DNA of 6,110 bases, from contig JAEDNC010000052.1 in assembly GCA_016302705.1 (NCBI GenBank), forward strand, positions 1-6,110, written 5' to 3'. The notes under the pieces were generated by a model. That model was not told the DNA's origin and searched no databases. It worked only from the letters and a program-made list of their open reading frames with translations. The translations under genes were made by a program, and so were the position numbers. Origin of the DNA: Bacilli bacterium. GTDB taxonomy: Bacteria > Bacillota_I > Bacilli_A > RFN20 > CAG-826. This document shows, piece by piece, positions 1 through 6,102 of this stretch (positions are counted from its first letter, which is position 1; every line of letters starts with the position of its first letter).

Positions 1-1585
1 ATACGTGGGAGGTGTCATTGTAATTGAAACAATAAGGAGTTCGCGTCCAATAAACTCCATTATTTTTATATAGACTAGAATTCTCATTACAATATGAGCC
101 GTTTGCCTTTGCCCAATCGGTAGGTTGGCAATATCTGCTGGTATCGTTAGGATTTACTGACGTTGAGAAACCATAATCAGAATTGAGGTAGTCTTTATAA
201 CTAAGTAAAAACACATTATCTTGAGTGTCCTCACACCAAAATCTATTGCTTGAAGAATTGTCTAAATCAGTTGTTGCAGCGCTATTATCAACATTTGTTA
301 GTTGAATATAATTTTTTCCATACTTATAAAATGCTAAATTATAGAACTTATTATTCAACCACTCACGAATTTTACTGTGCTTATAGTTGTTTGGAAATAC
401 GGTTTTCCCATCTATTGTTCTTGTTGAATTGCTGCTTATGTAAGTTTCATTATCTAAAAGTAATTTTGAAAGCAAAAGATATTTACCATTTTCGATGCTT
501 AGAATATTCCATTCAATAGGCTCACATTTAAACCAATTAGCCGCTGCGTCCATATAGAATCCGCCATCATAAAAATAATAGCCATCATGCGGTGAAAGTT
601 TTTTCTTTAAAATATTCAATTTTTCAATTATAGCAGAATCGCTCACACGTTTTTGTGGATAAAGTCCGAAAGTCAATGTTTTCCCATCAGGAGATAATTT
701 TGGAGTTTGACCGTTTTCTAACACGATATTCTTGAATTGTTTGCTAAAAGCAGGATTAGAAAACGAAACTTGATATTCACCACTTCCATCTGTTCCATTT
801 AATGTAGGATTTGTAGCAGTTCTATATGTTGAATTTTTAGTTTCAGTTTCTTTGTGATTTTCATCATTTAAACATACCCTTTCAGCCGTACAACTCGAAT
901 AATCTTCGGCCCAAGTGTATATCGGATCCCCCCAATTATGTCCGATTGAGTTTAACGTACGATATGTTGAATAGTCGCATCGAGTGCAAGTATCATAAGC
1001 AGCGTATCCGTTTTCAAGGCATGTTGGACTAAGTCCATCATGATGAACCAAATCGTGACCAAGCGCTGGCAAAATCTCTGTTTTGCTGTCAGCGTGTCCA
1101 TCATATGATGCATAATAAATTTTTGTTCCTTTTTCTACACATTTTGGTTCTAATGTGACATCATCAGTAATTTCTGCATCAAAATATTTAACATGCTCAC
1201 CATTTTGCAAGCAGACATATTTTGCTTGAGCAGTAAAATCAGTCCACACAAATGAATCAAATTGATAATCATGCCCAACAGCTTCTATTACTGTATCGTG
1301 AGTTTGAGATGAAAAAGATGAATTTTCAAATGCAACTGTATATCTTCCTACACCATCAGCATCGCATTCTGCATTAGAAATAATTTTATATGTCGAATTA
1401 ACCGTTTCGCTTTCTATATGAGTTGGATCGCTGGTGCATACCCTTTCAGCAGTACAACTAGAATAATCTTCAGCCCAAGTGTATGTTGGTGTTCCCCATA
1501 TATGTTCATGTGGTTTTTTGTCACATCCAGCAAGGCTCATGCTTAATACGCTTAGCCCAACCAAAAATATATAATTTTTTTTCAT
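1..1585 (-). CDS. Secreted lipoprotein with duplicated Cys/Trp-rich modules and a DUF6273-like domain (3' end off the window)
   Basis: The frame is open for 528 codons from the ATG at 1585 to the left edge, with no stop, so the C-terminus is missing. Residues 1-20 form a lipoprotein signal peptide: KK at 2-3, a hydrophobic core, and lipobox LAGC at 18-21, so Cys21 should be lipidated and the protein anchored outside the membrane. Residues 28-95 and 216-283 are two copies of a module beginning H-x-W-G and sharing 16 identical residues (YTWAEDYSSCTAERVC). Between them are GHD-type linkers (104-106, 176-178) and a C-x2-C motif (200-203), common in large surface proteins of gut Bacillota. From about residue 300 the protein resembles DUF6273: FGLYPQ (306-311), IEWNIL (357-362), IREWLNNKFYN (406-416), VFLLS (458-462), WAKA (491-494) and YWTRTP (512-517). 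Function is unknown; a cell-surface role is inferred. The domain name is from memory of the family pattern. It follows the hydrogenase operon but is separated from it by a terminator. Confidence 0.88.
   Translation of the reverse strand, partial: MKKNYIFLVGLSVLSMSLAGCDKKPHEHIWGTPTYTWAEDYSSCTAERVCTSDPTHIESETVNSTYKIISNAECDADGVGRYTVAFENSSFSSQTHDTVIEAVGHDYQFDSFVWTDFTAQAKYVCLQNGEHVKYFDAEITDDVTLEPKCVEKGTKIYYASYDGHADSKTEILPALGHDLVHHDGLSPTCLENGYAAYDTCTRCDYSTYRTLNSIGHNWGDPIYTWAEDYSSCTAERVCLNDENHKETETKNSTYRTATNPTLNGTDGSGEYQVSFSNPAFSKQFKNIVLENGQTPKLSPDGKTLTFGLYPQKRVSDSAIIEKLNILKKKLSPHDGYYFYDGGFYMDAAANWFKCEPIEWNILSIENGKYLLLSKLLLDNETYISSNSTRTIDGKTVFPNNYKHSKIREWLNNKFYNLAFYKYGKNYIQLTNVDNSAATTDLDNSSSNRFWCEDTQDNVFLLSYKDYLNSDYGFSTSVNPNDTSRYCQPTDWAKANGSYCNENSSLYKNNGVYWTRTPYCFNYNDTSHV
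737..940 (-). repeat. Module copy 2 in lipoprotein
   Basis: This encodes residues 216-283 and is the second copy of the module. Over the 48-base core (872-919 against 1436-1483) the copies differ at four bases, all at synonymous third positions (GCC/GCT, TCG/TCT, ACG/ACT, TGT/TGC). Outside the core they diverge, but the later YQVSFSNPAF stretch matches YTVAFENSSF of copy 1 in spacing and character. It directly precedes the DUF6273-like domain. Confidence 0.85.
1301..1504 (-). repeat. Module copy 1 in lipoprotein
   Basis: This encodes residues 28-95 of the lipoprotein, opening with H-x-W-G and containing the YTWAEDYSSCTAERVC core at residues 35-50 (bases 1436-1483). It is the N-terminal copy of an intragenic duplication; the second copy starts 188 residues later. 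The module ends in a Thr/Phe/Ser-rich beta-type stretch (YTVAFENSSF). The boundaries beyond the core are approximate. Confidence 0.85.
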
Positions 1586-1593
1586 AAGAAAAA

Positions 1594-1600
1594 CCCTCTT
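1594..1600 (-). promoter_or_regulatory. Ribosome binding site of the lipoprotein gene
   Basis: On the minus strand AAGAGGG lies 8 bases before the ATG at 1585. The GAGG core and spacing support this start, as does the complete signal peptide that begins there. Confidence 0.7.
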
Positions 1601-1617
1601 TATTTTTCTACAAAGAA

Positions 1618-1646
1618 ATATTACCAAATAGAGGGAAATAGAGCAA
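1618..1646 (-). promoter_or_regulatory. Candidate extended -10 sigma-A promoter for the lipoprotein gene
   Basis: On the minus strand TTGCTC (1646-1641) and TAATAT (1623-1618) are separated by 17 bases, and TGG immediately precedes the -10, giving an extended TGn -10 element. The -35 matches consensus only at TTG. Transcription would start near 1611, leaving a leader of roughly 25 bases before the ATG. AT-rich DNA yields such matches easily, so this remains a candidate. Confidence 0.4.
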
Positions 1647-1670
1647 ACACTCTCGACTGTTATTTGCTAG

Positions 1671-1685
1671 TTAATCATTGATTAA
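1671..1685. promoter_or_regulatory. Perfect 15-bp odd-centred palindrome, possible operator
   Basis: The minus strand reads TTAATCA-A-TGATTAA: two 7-base arms that are exact inverted copies around one base. It sits about 25 bases upstream of the candidate -35 of the lipoprotein gene, a usual place for an activator or repressor site. It has no following T-run, and a one-base loop cannot form an RNA hairpin, so a protein-binding site is more likely than a terminator. It does not match the FNR/CRP spacing TTGAT-N4-ATCAA. The binding protein is unknown. Confidence 0.35.
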
Positions 1686-1712
1686 TTTTTTTCTACTTTG
1701 GTTACAATTTAA

Positions 1713-1752
1713 AAGTCACTACTTATTAGAAGTAACCTCAAGTAGCACTACT
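1713..1752. other. Paired dyad elements sharing AGTAGTG between operon terminator and next promoter
   Basis: On the minus strand AGTAGTGCTACTT (1752-1740) and AAGTAGTGACTT (1724-1713) share a direct AGTAGTG repeat 29 bases apart, and each is itself partly palindromic. CTACTT of the first can also pair with AAGTAG of the second, extended by two G-T pairs, around a 15-base loop; a TTACTT/AAGTAG pairing is an alternative. The tail is ACTTTTAAATT, too weak for a confident terminator. This may be a backup terminator, an operator pair or chance. Confidence 0.25.
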
Positions 1753-1775
1753 AAAATTTATAGTTTAATTGAATT

Positions 1776-1804
1776 AAAAAGACCTACCTTTCGATAGATC
1801 CTTT
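1776..1804 (-). terminator. Rho-independent terminator of the hydrogenase operon
   Basis: Just after the TAA of the group B hydrogenase, the minus strand reads GATCTATC (1800-1793), a GAAA loop (1792-1789) and GGTAGGTC (1788-1781), an 8-bp stem with two G-T pairs closed by C-G. It is followed by TTTTT (1780-1776). The preceding AAAG (1804-1801) can pair with the first Ts, extending the stem. It separates the hydrogenase operon from the lipoprotein gene. Confidence 0.82.
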
Positions 1805-1811
1805 AATGTAA

Positions 1812-3242
1812 TTAATCTTGATAATGTTTTATCGCATCATAGATGGTCTTTTCTTTTGATTCATAACCATATTTATCGACGTCTAATTTATTTTTTACTT
1901 CGTGGGTCAAGGAACAAGGTCCTCCAATGCATCCAGTGAGACAGCCCATACCTTCAATGAAGTTAAAGTCGACAGTGCCATTTTTAGCTTTCATAAGTGC
2001 TAAACGACAATTATCTAAGCCATCAACTGAGATTGGCTTAACTTCAAATGAACTTCCTTGTTCTTTAAGAGCTTCTTTAACTGCATCGGTAAGTCCACCG
2101 CTACGAGCAAAGATTCTGCCATAATATGAAGCATTATCTAGTGGCGATTCTTCTAAAGAAGCTAAATCAATTTCTTTAGCATCGATCATCGCTTGAAGTT
2201 CTTCGAATGTTAAAGCAACATCAACATATGGAGCGACTCTTTCATCTTTGATTTCTTGCTTCTTAGAAATACATGGTCCAATAAACATAATCTTGCAATT
2301 TGGATTATGCTCTTTGATCCATTTTGCAATGGTTGCCATCGGCGATAAATTATGAGAAATCTTATCCGCTAAAGTTGGGAAGTATTTCCTAATGAAAGTA
2401 ACGAATGTTGGACAGCAACTAGAGGTTAAGAATCCTTTTTCTTCGAGTTCTTTAGCCTCAGCATAGCTAACCATATCTGCTCCTAAAGCAGCTTCGATTA
2501 CACTTCGATATCCAAGCTTTTGAATAGCAGTCACAACTTGTCCTAAGGCAACACCTTTAAATTGTGATGAGATTGAAGGAGCGATAATCGCATAGACTGG
2601 ATATTTATTTGAATAATCAGAATCTTTCAAAATATCGATTGCATCTTTGATGAAACTCTTGTCCATGATTGCACCAAATGGGCATTGATAGACACAAGCT
2701 CCACATTGGACACATTTTTCATCATCGATTTTGGCGGAGTGATCGTCGTTTGTAGAAATAGCTTTAACCTTACAAGATTGTTCACATGGCCTAAGATAGT
2801 TTTGAATCGCGTTATATTGACATGATCTCGCACACATTCCGCAGTTGATACATTTGGTTTTATCAATGATTGCAGTTCTAGTTACTTCATCAAATCTAAT
2901 CGCATCTTTATGACAAGCTTTTTGACAACGATGGGCAATGCAACCACGACATCTATTCGTGACTTCATATCCACCTAAAGGACATTCATCACAAGCAATC
3001 TTGACGACTTCAACAATATTTTTAATATTCTTATTGCCACCTAAAGCTAATTTCATTCTTTCTAAAACGATAGCTCTTTCTTTATAAACGCAACATCTCG
3101 TCGTGGATTTTGGTCCTGGTGATATTCTTAAAGGAATCTCGTTATATTCTTCTAAAAGAGTATCGTTAAATAATCCTCTAGCGATTTCTCTTAGAATCTT
3201 ATACTTGAGTTCTTGAACGCTCGTATCAAATCTTGTATCCAT
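1812..3242 (-). CDS. hydA: Monomeric group B [FeFe] hydrogenase, multi-[4Fe-4S]
   Basis: This 476-residue cytoplasmic protein should catalyse 2H+ + 2e- to H2, probably with reduced ferredoxin as partner; the donor is inferred. H-cluster motifs are complete: L1 TSSCCP (273-278) with Cys276 at the proton-transfer position and Cys277 as cluster ligand, L2 IGPCISKK (321-328) with Cys324 and Lys327, L3 EGMGC-x3-C (430-438) with Cys434 and Cys438. The IGPC form of L2 and GCIGGPC form of L3, not the MPC and GGG of group A, point to group B. The N-terminus has RCC (49-51) followed by VYKERAIVLERMKLALGG, a signature I associate with this family. Then come CDECPLGG (84-91), C98/C101/C106/C110, C131/C134/C137/C141, C153/C157 and C177/C180/C183/C187, enough for two ferredoxin cubanes plus at least one more. 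Glu262 and Glu265 align with the proton-relay glutamates of clostridial CpI. It is the last gene of the operon, 12 bases after the phosphatase stop. No maturase gene is nearby. Confidence 0.93.
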   Translation of the reverse strand: MDTRFDTSVQELKYKILREIARGLFNDTLLEEYNEIPLRISPGPKSTTRCCVYKERAIVLERMKLALGGNKNIKNIVEVVKIACDECPLGGYEVTNRCRGCIAHRCQKACHKDAIRFDEVTRTAIIDKTKCINCGMCARSCQYNAIQNYLRPCEQSCKVKAISTNDDHSAKIDDEKCVQCGACVYQCPFGAIMDKSFIKDAIDILKDSDYSNKYPVYAIIAPSISSQFKGVALGQVVTAIQKLGYRSVIEAALGADMVSYAEAKELEEKGFLTSSCCPTFVTFIRKYFPTLADKISHNLSPMATIAKWIKEHNPNCKIMFIGPCISKKQEIKDERVAPYVDVALTFEELQAMIDAKEIDLASLEESPLDNASYYGRIFARSGGLTDAVKEALKEQGSSFEVKPISVDGLDNCRLALMKAKNGTVDFNFIEGMGCLTGCIGGPCSLTHEVKNKLDVDKYGYESKEKTIYDAIKHYQD

Positions 3243-3250
3243 AGTATTTG

Positions 3251-3256
3251 CTCCTT
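3251..3256 (-). promoter_or_regulatory. Ribosome binding site of the group B hydrogenase, fused to the preceding stop codon
   Basis: The minus strand reads TAAGGAG, so the TAA stop of the phosphatase supplies the first bases of AAGGAG. Spacing to the ATG at 3242 is 8 bases. This near-ideal site fixes the start and implies coupling or re-initiation after the upstream gene. Confidence 0.85.
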
Positions 3257-4433
3257 AAAAGTAAGTTACTTTGACGTTTTTACCCATCAATTTTAGCTTT
3301 TTAGCTAATTCATCAATTAAATGCATTTTGGTCGTAAAGTTAATGCCGGTATCTTCTCCTTGATGAGCGTTGTTAATCGCGCAGCCCACAAAGAAATTAA
3401 TATCGGTAGCTTGTTCAAATAAATATCTAGCAATTTGACTTGCTCCATCGATCTTATAAAACCATGTGAGATATAAGTCATTTTGTTTTAAATAGTTATT
3501 AGCATATTCTAAAACTTTATTAATTGTAATGACCCCTTCGGTAACTAAATCAACTCCTTCGATTGAAGCAGTTGGAGGTACTTCTTTATCTAAATATTCA
3601 GTTTGTAAAACCAAAGGTTTATTTAAATATCTAGAAACGAGATTGCCAGTTGTTCCTCCTGAGACGATATGAACACCTTTTTTAGCAAAAAATAATGAAA
3701 GCATTTCTTTATCATCTTCTTTGTTAGTTGGAGGACCAATTAATAAATTCACTTGTTGTCTTTCTCTAATTCTAACGACCGCGACAGTCGTATCATCGCC
3801 TGGTCTAGAGTTATATAAGTCATTGCATTGATTAGCAAGTTCGGTCGCTAAAGCTTTAGAGGAATATTCTTTGCAATATAACATTCCCATAAAGTTTTTG
3901 ATTTGCGGCATATCCCAACCAAAGTTAAGAGTTTCTCCTACTCCTGCGTATTTAACTCCATCACTCATTAAAATAAATGTGTCATATGGCAAAGCCTCAA
4001 TTTTCGCGTGATGAATGGTCTTATCATCGATAACGGTTGATGAATAAGATAATTCTTTAACTTCTCCATTACGAATCATAAATGGAGTTGGATTATCGAA
4101 ATTATAAATGTCGACGTATTTGTTATCTTTGATTTTGATGATTGTGAATGTTGAATAAGCGACATTTCTAACTTTACAAACAGGAAGTGTATTTGCAATA
4201 CATCTAATACATTCTTTAATCGAAATGTCTCCAGCAATCATCGAAGAAAGCATCTTGCTTGTTAGAGTGGATAAAATATTAGCTTTAACCCCACTACCAA
4301 GACCATCAGCAAGCACTAAAATCTTTGTTGTTTCATCTTTAGAAGTGACTTCAATATGGTCACCACAAAGTTCTTCACCGACGTGGTTAAAAGATAGATA
4401 TCCAATTTCAGTAACGTAACGATTATCTATCAT
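3255..4433 (-). CDS. SpoIIE/PP2C-type Ser/Thr protein phosphatase with an extra C-terminal domain
   Basis: Residues 1 to about 225 form a SpoIIE-like PP2C phosphatase domain, expected to remove phosphate from Ser/Thr of a partner protein using two metal ions. Acidic metal-site motifs visible are CGDH (23-26), ADGLGSG (42-48), MSDG (156-159) and GDDTT (212-216). There is no transmembrane segment or signal peptide, so it should act in the cytosol. Residues about 226-392 form a separate region with IGPP (232-235), GGTTGN (259-264), VTEGVIT (297-303) and VGCAINNAHQG (349-359). I recognise this only as a recurring companion of hydrogenase-linked phosphatases and cannot assign a function. The start overlaps the end of the HydS-like gene by 11 bp and the stop lies 12 bases before the group B hydrogenase, so it is translationally coupled on both sides. 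It most likely relays the HydS signal. Substrate and matching kinase are not in the window. Confidence 0.92.
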   Translation of the reverse strand: MIDNRYVTEIGYLSFNHVGEELCGDHIEVTSKDETTKILVLADGLGSGVKANILSTLTSKMLSSMIAGDISIKECIRCIANTLPVCKVRNVAYSTFTIIKIKDNKYVDIYNFDNPTPFMIRNGEVKELSYSSTVIDDKTIHHAKIEALPYDTFILMSDGVKYAGVGETLNFGWDMPQIKNFMGMLYCKEYSSKALATELANQCNDLYNSRPGDDTTVAVVRIRERQQVNLLIGPPTNKEDDKEMLSLFFAKKGVHIVSGGTTGNLVSRYLNKPLVLQTEYLDKEVPPTASIEGVDLVTEGVITINKVLEYANNYLKQNDLYLTWFYKIDGASQIARYLFEQATDINFFVGCAINNAHQGEDTGINFTTKMHLIDELAKKLKLMGKNVKVTYF

Positions 4434-6102
4434 CTTTAATCGTGTCCTTTAATGAAGACAAAGCGACTTTTGTCTCAGCAGTTGTCTCTCCTAAAAGTGA
4501 GGCAATTTCTTGAACTGCTCTCATATTTTTTTCAACAACTTTATCCGTGATTTCCAAGGATTTTTTAACAATCTCGGCATGTTTTTGTCTATTAATTTCT
4601 TCCTTGGTAATGTCTTTCATAATCGAAAGAAGAATATGGAATTTTTCATCATAGACAATCGTATTTTCAATGTATTTGTTATATTCGCTTAAATATGATT
4701 TGCGACGGAAAACCGTCTCCCCGCATAAAGCATTGCAGAAATCTGTAGGATCTAAAATTGAGGAAACATTTTTATGGATAACAAAACTTGGCTTGTCAAT
4801 ATTGATGATGCGGCACATCGTTTTGTTCAATGATTGAATATTAAGTGATTCATCGAGCACTAAAATGCCATTTGGCGAATTGCTAACGATTTTATCAGAG
4901 AACGATTCTGCTTTTTCCATCAAATAAGGAAGACACATTTCTAAAGCGGCCTTGCCTTGAATGATGGCAATAGCTTTTTCTCGACACGTATTATATCCAC
5001 AAGAACCACAGTTAAGAATCTTTGTTTTCTCGGTCTTACCCATCTCGATGAGTTTGGCTTCGATTTCTTCTTCACTCGGTGTAGCTTCTTTAGAACCGAT
5101 TGAATAATAGTTTTTAGAAATATCTTTGTAACCAATCTTACCTTCGGTGAAATCTAGATCACCTGCACTCTTATTGATATCAACGTAGCTAGCGATAACA
5201 CTCTTTTCTTTATTGGAAACTGGGCCATTGATGCAGCTACCTTCGCAACTAGACATTTCAATAAAACATTTATGAATCTTACCAGCTAAGATATCTTCAA
5301 TGACTCGACGTGAATTCTCAACTCCATCGACTGCTAAATATTGGTAATCTTTGTTGGAACATTCCATCGTACGTAGAATTCCACCGGTGGTTGGGAATAG
5401 ACGGGCTTTACTTTCTTGCTTCTTCCAATCATATTCGACTTCCTTAAGGGTGATATTCTCACTCTTAAACCAGTCTTCCAATTCTTTAAAAGTTAAGGCT
5501 ACATCAACGATATCGGAATTTAAATCTACTTCATTCTTTTTAGCGATACATGGTCCAACAAAGACAACTTTTGCTTCTGGATCACGGTTCTTAATATCTT
5601 TTCCATGTGCGAGCATAGGCGAAAGAATATTTGCTAAATATTTTCGAGCTTCTGGATAATGCTTTTGAATTAGTAAATTGATTGAATGACAGCAAGAAGA
5701 GATGATAACGTCTCGATGCTTTTCTTGAAGCATTTCGTCGTAAGCTTTTTTAACGATTGTCGCGCCAATCGCGGTTTCTTCAACGGCGTAGAATCCTAAT
5801 TTTTTTAAAGCATTTACAATCTCATCCATTGAAGTGTATGAGAAATAGCTGATGAAGCTTGGAGCTAAAGAAACATATACTTTCTTTTTGTTCTTGAAAA
5901 GATTCTTAACAGTATCAACATCATTACGAATCACTTTAACTTCTTGAGGACATACTAAAAAGCAACGTCCACATAAGATGCAGCTATCTTGAATGATTTG
6001 AGCTTTATTTAAGGCGAAAGAAATCGATTTAATTGGACAATGACGAATGCATTTATAGCAGTTCTTACAGTTAGTTGTTTTACTTTGTAAACAATATTCC
6101 AT
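4423..6102 (-). CDS. hydS: HydS-like sensory (group C) [FeFe] hydrogenase with Fe-S and PAS domains
   Basis: This 559-residue cytoplasmic protein is a probable H2 or redox sensor. Domains in order: two ferredoxin clusters (C12/C15/C18/C22 and C41/C44/C47/C51), an H-cluster domain (about 75-300), an Fe-S domain with the NCGSCGYNTC motif (364-373) plus Cys390, a PAS domain (about 400-500) and a helical tail (about 504-556). H-cluster ligands are present: L1 SSCCH (135-139), L2 VGPCIAKK (182-189) and L3 EMSSC-x3-C (282-290). The domain order and the Gly183 and Ser284 replacements of the two H-cluster methionines of catalytic enzymes fit group C. The glutamates of the CpI proton relay appear replaced by Tyr121 and Met124, suggesting slow turnover. 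There is no kinase domain; the next gene, overlapping by 11 bp, is a phosphatase, its likely output. The start is supported by the first Cys motif 12 residues in and GGA five bases before the ATG, at the window edge. Promoter and any upstream genes are not visible. Confidence 0.92.
   Translation of the reverse strand: MEYCLQSKTTNCKNCYKCIRHCPIKSISFALNKAQIIQDSCILCGRCFLVCPQEVKVIRNDVDTVKNLFKNKKKVYVSLAPSFISYFSYTSMDEIVNALKKLGFYAVEETAIGATIVKKAYDEMLQEKHRDVIISSCCHSINLLIQKHYPEARKYLANILSPMLAHGKDIKNRDPEAKVVFVGPCIAKKNEVDLNSDIVDVALTFKELEDWFKSENITLKEVEYDWKKQESKARLFPTTGGILRTMECSNKDYQYLAVDGVENSRRVIEDILAGKIHKCFIEMSSCEGSCINGPVSNKEKSVIASYVDINKSAGDLDFTEGKIGYKDISKNYYSIGSKEATPSEEEIEAKLIEMGKTEKTKILNCGSCGYNTCREKAIAIIQGKAALEMCLPYLMEKAESFSDKIVSNSPNGILVLDESLNIQSLNKTMCRIINIDKPSFVIHKNVSSILDPTDFCNALCGETVFRRKSYLSEYNKYIENTIVYDEKFHILLSIMKDITKEEINRQKHAEIVKKSLEITDKVVEKNMRAVQEIASLLGETTAETKVALSSLKDTIKDDR
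4445..4450 (-). promoter_or_regulatory. Ribosome binding site of the phosphatase, inside the hydS coding end
   Basis: AAAGGA on the minus strand lies 11 bases before the ATG at 4433, within the last codons of the HydS-like gene. With the 11-bp overlap this supports translational coupling and hence a fixed ratio of sensor and phosphatase. The spacing is slightly long. Confidence 0.6.

Noticed and set aside
250..519. 89-codon open frame on the plus strand
   Set aside because: It lies opposite the continuous lipoprotein frame, has a Tyr/Cys/Leu-rich composition with no domain pattern, and is best explained as an antisense shadow.
1..1585. Pseudogene or non-coding region because no stop-terminated frame is present
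   Set aside because: Reading the minus strand codon by codon gives an uninterrupted frame from a signal-peptide start to the window edge; it is truncated only by the window.
1671..1685. FNR/CRP-type site in the palindrome
   Set aside because: Those sites are TTGAT-N4-ATCAA-like with a central gap; here the arms are TTAATCA/TGATTAA with a single central base.
1927..2124. 65-codon plus-strand frame, and similar short frames at 4225-4419 and 4510-4692
   Set aside because: All lie opposite well-supported conserved coding sequence and show no family features of their own.
2627..2866. Minus-strand 79-codon frame overlapping the group B hydrogenase, and another at 4941-5135 in HydS
   Set aside because: They are out-of-frame readings through the cysteine-rich parts of the real genes; the main frames carry all the motifs.
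1812..3242. Bifurcating or classic group A (CpI-like) hydrogenase
   Set aside because: No N-terminal [2Fe-2S] domain is visible, L2 is IGPC rather than MPC, L3 has GGPC rather than GGG, and no NuoE/NuoF-like partner genes are in the window.
5351..5659. 102-codon open frame on the plus strand
   Set aside because: It is antisense to the conserved H-cluster domain of HydS, which has clear family motifs; no ribosome site or recognisable product.
4423..6102. HydS as a sensor histidine kinase
   Set aside because: After the PAS domain only about 55 helical residues remain, with no H-box or ATP-binding domain.
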